Below are positions 1-6,607 of a stretch of DNA of 12,672 bases, in pieces (positions within the stretch are counted from its first letter, which is position 1; every line of letters starts with the position of its first letter). The stretch is taken from contig JALQTL010000372.1 of NCBI GenBank assembly GCA_023260935.1, positions 1 to 12,672 of the forward strand, written 5' to 3'. Origin of the DNA: Paracoccaceae bacterium (GTDB lineage: Bacteria; Pseudomonadota; Alphaproteobacteria; Rhodobacterales; Rhodobacteraceae). Under the pieces are notes generated by a model. The model had not been told where the DNA came from. It worked only from the letters and a program-made list of their open reading frames with translations, and ran no database searches. Made by a program: the position numbers and the translations under genes.

Positions 1-141
1 ATCCACAGCGGCGCCCAGGCTTGCGCCAAATAATCAGCCAGCCAAGCGTCGGGCAACACCGCGTCGCGGCGCCACAACTGCGCAGTGAGGCGCTGACCCA
101 AGCGCGCCTCTTGCGCCAGGCTTAAGGCGCCGTCATCGCCC
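1..141 (-). pseudogene. Fragment resembling an M48-family metallopeptidase (N-terminal part), out of place here
   Basis: Read on the minus strand in the frame GGC-GAT-GAC, this edge stretch is open for about 46 codons and runs off the window. It begins ALGDDGALSLAQEARLGQRL and ends in ADYLAQAWAPLW. From memory this matches the region just after the signal peptide of secreted M48/BepA-like peptidases of betaproteobacteria, where 'LGD...LS..ER.LG' is followed by a conserved 'YL...W.PL'. The catalytic HExxH motif would lie further on and is not present, so function cannot be confirmed. Codon use differs from the rest of the window: both mid-frame Gln codons after the join are CAA, and Leu codons include TTA and several TTG. 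The fragment has no start codon of its own and abuts the broken glpT. It may belong to another genome. The family call is tentative; that the DNA is not glpT is much surer. Confidence 0.42.
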
Positions 142-591
142 AAGGCTGATCTTCTGCTTGGCATCCGCCGTCAGACCCTGCGCCTTGCGGTTCAGGGTCT
201 CCTCCATCCCGATCATCCGGGCAATGGCCTGTACGCGGCTGGCGATATAGGCCGCATCCATGCCGCGGTTGCGCAGCGGAAAGGCAAGGTTATCGCGCAC
301 CGTCATCGTGTCATACACCACCGGAAACTGGAACACCTGCGCGATGTTGCGTTCCGCCGTTGCCGCGTCGGTCACATCGCGGTCGCCAAACAGCACCCGC
401 CCCTGCGACGGGCGCAAAAGACCCGAAATGATGTTCAGAAGCGTGGATTTCCCGCAGCCCGAAGACCCCAGCAGCGCATAGGCGCCGCCGTCTTCCCAGA
501 CGTGATCCATTTCCTTCAGCGCGAAATCGGCTTCCGATTTCGGGTTGGGCACATAGCTGTGTGCCAGTGTCTTCAGCGTGATCTGCGCCAT
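133..591 (-). CDS. glpT: Glycerol ABC transporter ATPase GlpT, truncated after 152 codons
   Basis: This is the N-terminal part of the second ATPase of the GlpSTPQV-type glycerol importer, a cytoplasmic subunit that would pair with GlpS. Seen: Walker A GSSGCGKS (residues 42-49), a Q-loop in VFQFP (Gln88), and LTADAKQKISLGR (140-152) where LSGGQ is expected. Family members are about 360 residues and continue through Walker B (LFDEPL), the switch histidine and a TOBE domain. Here a TGA follows LGR, so Walker B onward is missing and the product as drawn cannot be a working ATPase. The sequence after the stop is not glpT in any frame, so this is not a simple frameshift or point nonsense mutation; it looks like a join to other DNA. 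The start lies 4 nt after the glpS stop with a purine-rich stretch upstream, consistent with one operon. The degenerate signature is, as far as I recall, normal for GlpT. Confidence 0.85.
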   Translation of the reverse strand: MAQITLKTLAHSYVPNPKSEADFALKEMDHVWEDGGAYALLGSSGCGKSTLLNIISGLLRPSQGRVLFGDRDVTDAATAERNIAQVFQFPVVYDTMTVRDNLAFPLRNRGMDAAYIASRVQAIARMIGMEETLNRKAQGLTADAKQKISLGR

Positions 592-595
592 GAAC

Positions 596-1699
596 CTACG
601 CCGCCCCCTTCAGTTCCGCCGCTGCATAGGCAGCCGGGGCCGCCAGCCGGCCATCCGCATGGAAAAGATAGACATGCGCCGGGTCCAGCCAGACCGAAAC
701 CTGGGCCCCCGGCGCAAGGTCATGCACCCCGTGGACCAGACCCACCCAGCGGTCCTGCCCGTGGTCGATATGGATAAAGGTTTCGGAGCCGGTGATTTCG
801 GTCACCCCCAGCGTGCAGTCAAACCCCACCGCCTGCCCGGAATGCTTGTTCAGTTCCAGATGGTTCGCCCGGAACCCGGCGATATAGCGCCCGTCGGGCA
901 GGCTGGCAAAAACCCCATCGGCCGGCGCATTCGCCCGATCCCCGAAGTTGATCCGGTGACCTTCCTTGAAGCAGGTCACGAAATTCATCGGCGGATCGCT
1001 GAACACGCCCGCTGTCACCATATCCGCAGGCTGACGGTACACTTGGGTCGTTGGGCCGAACTGGCTGACCCGGCCCTGATGCAGGGCGGCGGTATTGCCG
1101 CCCAGAAGCAGCGCCTCTTCGGGTTCCGTCGTCGCATAGACAAAGATCGCGCCGCTGGCTTCGAAGATGCGGGGGATTTCCACCCGCAACTCCTCTCGCA
1201 GCTTGTAGTCAAGGTTGGCCAGCGGTTCGTCCAGCAAGACCAGCCCCGCCCCCTTGACCAGCGCCCGCGCAAGCGCGCAGCGCTGCTGCTGCCCGCCTGA
1301 AAGCTCCAGCGGCTTTCGCTCCAACATCGGGGTCAGCCGCATCAATTCGGCCGTTTCACGCACCCGCCGGTCAATCTCGGCGTTGGCCACACCCATGATA
1401 CGCAGGGGCGAGGCGATGTTTTCATACACCGAAAGCCCGGGGTAATTGATGAACTGCTGATAGACCATGGCAATGCCGCGATCCTGCACGCGCACGCCCG
1501 TCACATCCTTGCCGTCCCACAGAATGCGCCCCGTGGTTGGCGCATCAAGACCTGCCATCAGCCGCATCAGGCTGGTCTTGCCCGAAAGGGTGGGCCCCAG
1601 AAGCACATTCATCGTGCCCTTCTGCAGCGTCAGTGACGTGGGGTGGATATGCACCTTCCCCCCGACCGTCCGCGACACGCCCTGCAATTCCAATGCCAT
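596..1699 (-). CDS. glpS: Glycerol ABC transporter ATPase GlpS
   Basis: ATP-binding subunit (367 aa, full length for the family) of the glycerol importer known from rhizobia as GlpSTPQV; it acts on the cytoplasmic face with GlpT and the GlpP/GlpQ permeases, which are not in this window. Seen: Walker A GPTLSGKT (residues 35-42), Q-loop YQQF (81-82), intact signature LSGGQ (133-137), Walker B LVLLDE (153-158), D-loop ANLD, and a C-terminal MalK/UgpC-like regulatory extension from about residue 230. The switch (H-loop) position reads YATTEPEEAL, with Thr191 where YVTHD-type ATPases have His. I recall the same TTEP motif in other GlpS proteins, so it is probably a family trait rather than decay. 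The start codon lies 10 nt after the glpD stop, preceded by AAGGGA. Co-transcription with glpD is likely. The substrate is inferred from context and family; a closely related sugar or polyol importer is the alternative. Confidence 0.88.
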   Translation of the reverse strand: MALELQGVSRTVGGKVHIHPTSLTLQKGTMNVLLGPTLSGKTSLMRLMAGLDAPTTGRILWDGKDVTGVRVQDRGIAMVYQQFINYPGLSVYENIASPLRIMGVANAEIDRRVRETAELMRLTPMLERKPLELSGGQQQRCALARALVKGAGLVLLDEPLANLDYKLREELRVEIPRIFEASGAIFVYATTEPEEALLLGGNTAALHQGRVSQFGPTTQVYRQPADMVTAGVFSDPPMNFVTCFKEGHRINFGDRANAPADGVFASLPDGRYIAGFRANHLELNKHSGQAVGFDCTLGVTEITGSETFIHIDHGQDRWVGLVHGVHDLAPGAQVSVWLDPAHVYLFHADGRLAAPAAYAAAELKGAA

Positions 1700-1709
1700 T
1701 CCCGTTCCC

Positions 1710-3296
1710 TTATTCCGCCGCCGGGCTCAGCGCCCGGGTCTTGGTCATGTATTCCTCCAGCGCGGCAATCTGGTCTGTGGTCATCCGCAAGCCCAGCTTT
1801 GTGCGGCGCCAGACGATGTCAACCGCATGACGCGCCCATTCCTTCTGCATCAGCCAGGTCACCTCGGCCTCGGTGAGCGTGGCGCCGAAATCGTGGCCCA
1901 GATCAGCCATCGCTCGGGCATTGCCCAGAACTTCGAACGCTTCGGTCCCATAGGCCCGGATCAGCCGACCCGCGTGATAGTCGGACAAAAAGGAATATTG
2001 CGCCTTCAACCGGCCCGTCAGCGCGGCCACGCCATCGGGCGGGAAATCCCCCCCGGGCAACGAAACCCGCGCCGTCCACGGCCCGCGGGTACCCGCAAAG
2101 AACGGCGTGATCTTTTCCATCGCGCTTTCGGCCAGCCGGCGATAGGTGGTGATCTTGCCGCCAAAGACGTTCAGCAACGGCGCGCCATTGGTATCAAGGC
2201 TAAGCACATAATCGCGCGTTGCCGCCGTGGCCGATTTCGCCCCGTCATTATACAGAGGCCGCACCCCCGAATAGGTCCAGACCACATCCTCCTTCGTGAC
2301 CGGCTTTGCAAAATACTTCGATGCAAAGGCCAGCAGGTAATCGCGCTCCTCATCCGTGCAGACGGCTTCCTTCGGTGCGCCCTTGTGATCCTTGTCGGTG
2401 GTGCCAATCAGGGTGAAATCCTGCTCGTAAGGAATGGCAAAAATGATCCGCCCGTCCTCGCCCTGAAAGAAATAGCACTTGTCATGGTCGAACAGCCGCC
2501 GCGTCACGATATGGCTGCCGCGCACAAGACGCACGCCTTCGGTCGAATTGATCCGCGCCACATTGCGGATCACATCTTCCACCCACGGCCCCCCGGCATT
2601 GACCAGCACCTTGGCCCGGTGCGTCACCCGGCCTGACGGGCCTTCGGTCAGGATCTCCCAGTGGTCGCCGGCGCGCTGCGCGGTGACAACCCGGGTGCCT
2701 ACCATCACCTTCGCCCCCCGCGCCTTGGCATCGCGGGCGTTCAGCACGACAAGACGCGAATCTTCCACCCAGCAGTCGGAATATTCAAAGGCCCGGCGGA
2801 ACTTCGGGTTCAGCGGCTTTCCCGCCGGATCGCGCGAAAGGTCCAACGTCCGGGTCGCGGGCAGGATCTTGCGCCCACCCATCGTGTCATACATGAACAG
2901 CCCCAACCGGATCAGCCAAGCCGGGCGGCGCCCCTTCATCCAAGGCATCAGCACGCCCAGAAGGCGGCTTGTCGGCGTATCGCTTTCGAACCGCATGTCG
3001 GGGTGATAGGGCAGCACAAAGCGCATGGGCCAACTGATGTGCGGCATGGCCACCAGCAGGGTTTCCCGCTCTTCCAGCGCCTCGCGCACCAGCCGGAACT
3101 CAAAGTATTCCAGATAGCGCAGCCCGCCATGAAACAGCTTGGTCGATGCGGACGACGTGGCCTGCGCCAGATCGCCCTGTTCGGCCAGAACGACGGAAAG
3201 ACCGCGCCCTGCCGCATCCCGCGCGATGCCGCATCCGTTAATGCCACCACCTATGATGAACAGATCGGCCACCGCGGGCCGCTGGGCATCTGCCAC
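1710..3296 (-). CDS. glpD: FAD-dependent sn-glycerol-3-phosphate dehydrogenase
   Basis: Oxidises sn-glycerol 3-phosphate to dihydroxyacetone phosphate and passes electrons to quinone at the inner membrane. The chosen start is the GTG at 3296, giving 528 aa. It is preceded by GGGAGGA with a 7-nt spacer, and the protein then reads VADAQRPAVADLFIIGGGIN, placing the FAD-binding GGGINGCG at residues 16-23 as usual. The open frame runs on upstream to 3905, but that part overlaps the divergent regulator and does not resemble GlpD. Other family marks are STKLFHGGLRYLE (the FAD G3P dehydrogenase signature), VNAGGPWVED and the C-terminal helical domain with LGHDFGATLTEAEV. It is first in the glpD-glpS-glpT operon, so imported glycerol, once phosphorylated by a kinase not in this window, feeds directly into it. 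It is probably repressed by the divergent GlpR and induced by glycerol 3-phosphate. Confidence 0.95.
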   Translation of the reverse strand: MADAQRPAVADLFIIGGGINGCGIARDAAGRGLSVVLAEQGDLAQATSSASTKLFHGGLRYLEYFEFRLVREALEERETLLVAMPHISWPMRFVLPYHPDMRFESDTPTSRLLGVLMPWMKGRRPAWLIRLGLFMYDTMGGRKILPATRTLDLSRDPAGKPLNPKFRRAFEYSDCWVEDSRLVVLNARDAKARGAKVMVGTRVVTAQRAGDHWEILTEGPSGRVTHRAKVLVNAGGPWVEDVIRNVARINSTEGVRLVRGSHIVTRRLFDHDKCYFFQGEDGRIIFAIPYEQDFTLIGTTDKDHKGAPKEAVCTDEERDYLLAFASKYFAKPVTKEDVVWTYSGVRPLYNDGAKSATAATRDYVLSLDTNGAPLLNVFGGKITTYRRLAESAMEKITPFFAGTRGPWTARVSLPGGDFPPDGVAALTGRLKAQYSFLSDYHAGRLIRAYGTEAFEVLGNARAMADLGHDFGATLTEAEVTWLMQKEWARHAVDIVWRRTKLGLRMTTDQIAALEEYMTKTRALSPAAE

Positions 3297-3303
3297 GTCG
3301 AAA

Positions 3304-3310
3304 TCCTCCC
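3304..3310 (-). promoter_or_regulatory. Ribosome binding site that fixes the glpD GTG start
   Basis: On the minus strand GGGAGGA lies 7 nt before the GTG at 3296. No comparable site precedes any other in-frame start nearby, so this favours the GTG over longer versions of glpD. Confidence 0.8.
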
Positions 3311-3376
3311 CCGGAAGGTGACTGCCCTCCCTTGCGCAAAAAACTGCACCAAGACCGGCGACTCGGTCAACCAGAA

Positions 3377-3484
3377 TTTTCGTTTTTGCGCGCTTTTGCC
3401 AAAAACGAACATTTTGGACGAATGATATGCCGGCGACTTCTGCGCCATTTCCGATTTTTTCTGCAAACGCGCAAAAACGAATGC
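3377..3484. promoter_or_regulatory. Putative GlpR operator cluster between glpD and glpR
   Basis: The divergent gap (3297-3566, 270 bp, visibly richer in A/T than its flanks) holds repeated TTCGT/ACGAA motifs. Seen: TTCGTTTTTGCGCG at 3379-3392 and its exact reverse complement at 3468-3481 (a perfect 14-bp inverted repeat, 75 nt apart), AAAACGAA at 3402-3409 and ACGAA again at 3418-3422. A TATCAT hexamer on the minus strand (3427-3422) could be a -10 box for glpD, with two of these motifs directly downstream of it. I see no convincing -35. DeoR-family glycerol repressors bind repeats with a TTCG core (the E. coli GlpR site contains TTCG/CGAA), so these are plausible operators for repression and autoregulation. 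The rest of the gap shows no gene. Confidence 0.55.
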
Positions 3485-3553
3485 AAGCGCAGAAACAAAG
3501 CCTGAGCGTGACTTGGGCCTGCGACCTGTGCAAAAAGGACCGGATCATTGGGG

Positions 3554-3559
3554 GGGAGG
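3554..3559 (+). promoter_or_regulatory. Ribosome binding site that fixes the glpR GTG start
   Basis: GGGAGG sits 7 nt before the GTG at 3567, inside a run of ten bases that are all G except one A. The frame is open back to 3513, but no good ribosome site precedes that upstream start and the extra 18 residues do not look like the family. Confidence 0.75.
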
Positions 3560-3566
3560 GAAGACG

Positions 3567-4364
3567 GTGGCCCTGAACATTCGCCAGACCGAGATTCTGG
3601 AAATTGCCCGCGCCGAAGGGCGCGTGGTGGTGGAAGATCTGGCGCAGCGTTTCGATGTAACGCTTCAGACCATCCGCCGCGATCTGACAGAACTGGCCGA
3701 AGCCGGGCTTCTGGACAGGGTGCATGGCGGCGCCGTCCCGCGCACCGGGGTTTCGAACATCGGTTATGAAGCCCGGCGCAAGATGAATGAAACCGCCAAG
3801 GCCGCCATCGCCCGCGCCTGCGCGGCACATATCCCCGACAATTCGTCGATGATCCTGAACCTTGGCACCACGACCGAGGCCGTGGCGCGCGAGCTTATCC
3901 ACCACCGCAATATCACCGTAGTCACCAACAACATGAACGTCGCCAATATCCTTGTCGCCAACCCGGGGTGCGAGATCATGGTGGCGGGCGGCGCCCTGCG
4001 CCGGTCAGATGGCGGTCTGGTGGGCGAGTTGACCACGCAGTTCATCGAGCAGTTCAAGGTCGATTTCGCCATCATCGGCACGTCGGCACTGGATCGGGAC
4101 GGCGACCTGCTTGATTTCGATCTGGCCGAGGTGCGCGTCAGCCGCGCCATCATCCGTCAGGCGCGGCAAAGCTTTCTGGTCACCGATCATTCGAAACTGG
4201 GCCGGTCGGCCCCTGCCCGCATCGCCAGCCTGTCGGAACTGGATGCCGTCTTCACCGACCAGCAGCTTCCCGGCAGCCTGATGCAGGCCTGCGAAGGCTG
4301 GGGCACAAAGGTGGTGGTGGCCCCCGAACCCGGGGCCACCCCGATGGCAGAGGTCAGTGCTTGA
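3567..4364 (+). CDS. glpR: DeoR-family transcriptional repressor, GlpR-like
   Basis: A 265-aa DNA-binding repressor, the usual length for the DeoR/GlpR family. The start is the GTG at 3567, giving VALNIRQTEILEIARAEGRV. Seen: an N-terminal winged helix-turn-helix (about residues 3-57) with the family signature VTLQTIRRDLTELAEAGLLDR followed by VHGGAV; then a DeoRC sensor domain with NLGTTTEAVA, VTNNMNVA, MVAGGALR, DFAIIGTSALD and FLVTDHSKLGR. DeoR sensors bind phosphorylated small molecules; here glycerol 3-phosphate is the likely ligand because glpD is divergently transcribed 270 bp away. It probably represses glpD-glpS-glpT and itself through the repeats in that gap. The last 11 bp overlap the end of the convergent aldehyde dehydrogenase gene. 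A regulator of another sugar phosphate pathway is possible but less likely given the context. Confidence 0.88.
   Translation: MALNIRQTEILEIARAEGRVVVEDLAQRFDVTLQTIRRDLTELAEAGLLDRVHGGAVPRTGVSNIGYEARRKMNETAKAAIARACAAHIPDNSSMILNLGTTTEAVARELIHHRNITVVTNNMNVANILVANPGCEIMVAGGALRRSDGGLVGELTTQFIEQFKVDFAIIGTSALDRDGDLLDFDLAEVRVSRAIIRQARQSFLVTDHSKLGRSAPARIASLSELDAVFTDQQLPGSLMQACEGWGTKVVVAPEPGATPMAEVSA
4319..4337. terminator. GC-rich hairpin near the convergent glpR/patD ends
   Basis: GGCCCC (4319-4324) and GGGGCC (4332-4337) form a perfect 6-bp stem with a 7-nt loop. It lies inside the last codons of glpR and 17 nt past the patD stop on the other strand. Neither side has a T-run, so a classic intrinsic terminator is not supported. 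It could still slow or protect the 3' end of the ydcSTUV-patD transcript. Confidence 0.25.
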
Positions 4365-5784
4365 TCATGACGTGGCGGACAACGCTGTAATCTTCCAGCG
4401 CATAGCTGGACATGTCCTTGCCGTAGCCCGATTGCTTCAGCCCGCCATGCGGCATTTCATTGACCAGCATGAAATGCGTGTTCACCCAGGTGCAGCCATA
4501 GCGAAGCCGCGCCGCCGTGGCCATCGCCCGGCCCACGTCGCGTGTCCAGACAGATGAGGCAAGGCCATAGTCGGAATCGTTGGCCCAGGTCACGGCCTCG
4601 TCCACATCAGAAAACGGCGTGATCGACACCACGGGGCCAAAAACCTCGCGCCGCACGATCTCGTCATCCTGCTTGGCCCCGGCGATCACGGTGGGACGAT
4701 AATAGAAACCCTGTCCCATCACCTCGCCACCGGTTGTCACCTGAATGTGGTTCAACTCGCGCGCGCGATTCACGAAACTGGCCACCCGGTCACGCTGGCG
4801 CAGGGAAATCAGCGGCCCGATCTCGTTGGCGGTATCATCCTCCAGCCCCAGCGCAATGGAAGAAACGGCCGAGGTCAGATCCGCCACCAGCCGGTCATAG
4901 ACCTTCTTGCCGGCATAGATGCGGCAGGCGGCAGTGCAATCCTGCCCGGCATTGTAATAGCCAAAGGCGCGCAGACCTTCGACCACTTCGCCCACATCGG
5001 CATCGTCGAATACCACGACCGGCGCCTTGCCGCCCAGCTCCAGATGGGTGCGCTTTACCGTCTTGGCGGCGGCATCCAGCATCTTCTTGCCGGTGGCCAC
5101 ATCGCCCGTCAGGCTGATCATGTCCACGCCCGGATGGTTGATCAGCGCATTGCCCACCGTATGCCCGCGCCCGGCAATCACGTTCACCACGCCCTCGGGC
5201 AGTTCCTCGGCCAGAATCCGCGCCATTTTCAGTGCGGTAAAGGGAGTCTGTTCGCTGGGCTTGAAGACCACCGTATTGCCCGCACCAATCGCCGGTGCCA
5301 GTTTCCACGCCATCATCATCAGCGGATAGTTCCAGGGCGCGATGCTGGCCACCACGCCGATGGGGTCGCGACGGATCATGCTGGTGTGGCCGGCCAGATA
5401 TTCGCCCGCCACCTGCCCGTGCTGGGTGCGCACGGCGCCGGCGAAAAACCGGTAGCAATCGACAATGGCAGGAATCTCGTCGTTCCGGGCGGCATTGATC
5501 GGCTTGCCGCAGTTCAGCGCCTCCAGTCGGGCGAATTCATCGGCTTCGGCTTCCACCCGGTCAGCGATGCGCAAAAGGGCCGCCGACCGTTCCGCCGGGG
5601 TGGTGCGCGACCATCCCTCGAACGCGCGACGCGCGGCCTGAACGGCCCGGTCCACCTGCGCAAGACTGGCCTCGGGCACCTCGACGATCAGCTCGCCGGT
5701 GCGCGGGTTCAGAACCTGTTCCTTTGCATCCTGCCCGGCTTCGAAATCATTGCCGATCAGAAATTTCAGATCCATCGCGGTCAT
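4354..5784 (-). CDS. patD: Gamma-aminobutyraldehyde dehydrogenase (PatD/YdcW)
   Basis: NAD-dependent oxidation of 4-aminobutyraldehyde (1-pyrroline in equilibrium) to GABA, a step in putrescine breakdown in the cytoplasm. The protein (476 aa; E. coli YdcW is 474) matches YdcW closely along its length from memory: CGKP, GEYLAGHTSMIRRDPIGVVA, PWNYP (Asn152), LELGGKAP (Glu249), GQDCTAACRIY (catalytic Cys283), EVFGPVV, and the end MPHGGLKQSGYGKDMSSYAL. The start is the ATG at 5784 because GGGAGGG lies 6 nt upstream; an in-frame ATG at 5799 would add only MGGKT and has a poorer site. It is last in the ABC transporter operon, 16 nt after the ydcV stop, as in E. coli. No putrescine aminotransferase or GABA aminotransferase is nearby, so the aldehyde must be made elsewhere. 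Related aminoaldehydes (from cadaverine or spermidine) are possible substrates. Confidence 0.93.
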   Translation of the reverse strand: MTAMDLKFLIGNDFEAGQDAKEQVLNPRTGELIVEVPEASLAQVDRAVQAARRAFEGWSRTTPAERSAALLRIADRVEAEADEFARLEALNCGKPINAARNDEIPAIVDCYRFFAGAVRTQHGQVAGEYLAGHTSMIRRDPIGVVASIAPWNYPLMMMAWKLAPAIGAGNTVVFKPSEQTPFTALKMARILAEELPEGVVNVIAGRGHTVGNALINHPGVDMISLTGDVATGKKMLDAAAKTVKRTHLELGGKAPVVVFDDADVGEVVEGLRAFGYYNAGQDCTAACRIYAGKKVYDRLVADLTSAVSSIALGLEDDTANEIGPLISLRQRDRVASFVNRARELNHIQVTTGGEVMGQGFYYRPTVIAGAKQDDEIVRREVFGPVVSITPFSDVDEAVTWANDSDYGLASSVWTRDVGRAMATAARLRYGCTWVNTHFMLVNEMPHGGLKQSGYGKDMSSYALEDYSVVRHVMIKH

Positions 5785-5790
5785 GGTTTT

Positions 5791-5797
5791 CCCTCCC
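5791..5797 (-). promoter_or_regulatory. Ribosome binding site deciding the patD start
   Basis: On the minus strand GGGAGGG lies 6 nt before the ATG at 5784. It overlaps the alternative upstream ATG at 5799, which argues that the downstream ATG is used. Confidence 0.75.
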
Positions 5798-5800
5798 ATG

Positions 5801-6607
5801 TCATTTGCCCCCGCCGGCGGTTTCGGAACCGCCGCGGGTCAGGTAATAGGCCAAAAGGATCGGCACGAAGGTCACCGCAAAGACGACGATCGCCACCACA
5901 TTCGTCACCGGCCGCTGACGGGGCCGGACCAGTTCGTTCAGCATCCAGATCGGCAGGGTCGATTGCTGACCTGCCGTGAAGGTGGTCACGATCACCTCGT
6001 CGAACGACAGCGCAAAGGCCAGCATGCAGCCCGCCAGCAACGCCGACCCAAGGTTCGGCAGCAGCACATAACGGAAGGTCTGAAAGGCGTTCGCCCCCAG
6101 ATCGGCCGATGCCTCCATCAGCCCACCCGAAAGCCGCCGCATCCGCGCCACCGCGTTGTTATAGACGATCACGATGCAAAAGGTTGCGTGGCCCAGAATG
6201 ATGGTCCAGACGCTGAACGGAATTTCCATGATGGCAAAGGCCGACCGCAGGCTCATGCCGGTGATCACGCCGGGCAGGGCAATCGGCAGGATGATCAGCA
6301 GGCTGATCTGTTCGCGCCCAAAGAACCGCGACCGCGCCATCGCCCCCGCCACCAGCGTGCCCAGCACCAGCGCCAGCACCGTCGACACCGCCGCCACCTT
6401 CAGCGACAGGTAAAGCGGCGGCCAGATATCGGCGCGATTCCAGGCCACGGCAAACCATTCGGTTGTCAGACCGGGGGGCGGGAATTGATAGGTGCGTTCT
6501 TCGACCGTGAAGGCGTAAAGAAAGATCAGCAGGATCGGCAGATGCAGGAACAACAGCCCGCCAATGGCCGCAATCTGCAGCCCAAGGGATGCGCGTTCAG
6601 AGTGCAT
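5801..6607 (-). CDS. ydcV: ABC transporter permease, PotC/YdcV type
   Basis: Inner-membrane permease (268 aa from the ATG at 6607; E. coli YdcV is about 264) of a polyamine-type importer. Seen: a first hydrophobic helix at about residues 10-33 (IAAIGGLLFLHLPILLIFLY), then five more membrane stretches, and the cytoplasmic EAA loop GGLMEASADLGANAFQTF that docks on the ATPase. Conserved PotC-like segments include ILPIALPGVITGMSL and FALSFDEVIVTTF. A GTG at 6622 would lengthen it by five residues, but ATG is preferred. It overlaps the end of ydcU by 11 nt, which suggests translational coupling. It pairs with YdcU to form the translocation channel. The substrate is inferred from the operon (putrescine or a related amine); in E. 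coli the YdcSTUV substrate is not firmly settled. Confidence 0.88.
   Translation of the reverse strand: MHSERASLGLQIAAIGGLLFLHLPILLIFLYAFTVEERTYQFPPPGLTTEWFAVAWNRADIWPPLYLSLKVAAVSTVLALVLGTLVAGAMARSRFFGREQISLLIILPIALPGVITGMSLRSAFAIMEIPFSVWTIILGHATFCIVIVYNNAVARMRRLSGGLMEASADLGANAFQTFRYVLLPNLGSALLAGCMLAFALSFDEVIVTTFTAGQQSTLPIWMLNELVRPRQRPVTNVVAIVVFAVTFVPILLAYYLTRGGSETAGGGK

Noticed and set aside
133..591. glpT as an ordinary frameshift or nonsense pseudogene
   Set aside because: No frame downstream of the stop continues GlpT (Walker B LFDEPL is absent), so the sequence itself changes rather than the frame.
1467..2636. A 389-codon plus-strand open frame opposite glpS/glpD
   Set aside because: It spans the junction of two real genes, has shadow-like composition and no ribosome site; glpS and glpD motifs are decisive.
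3297..3905. Upstream extension of the glpD frame to 3905
   Set aside because: The extension overlaps glpR, lacks GlpD-like sequence, and the GTG at 3296 has a strong ribosome site at normal spacing.
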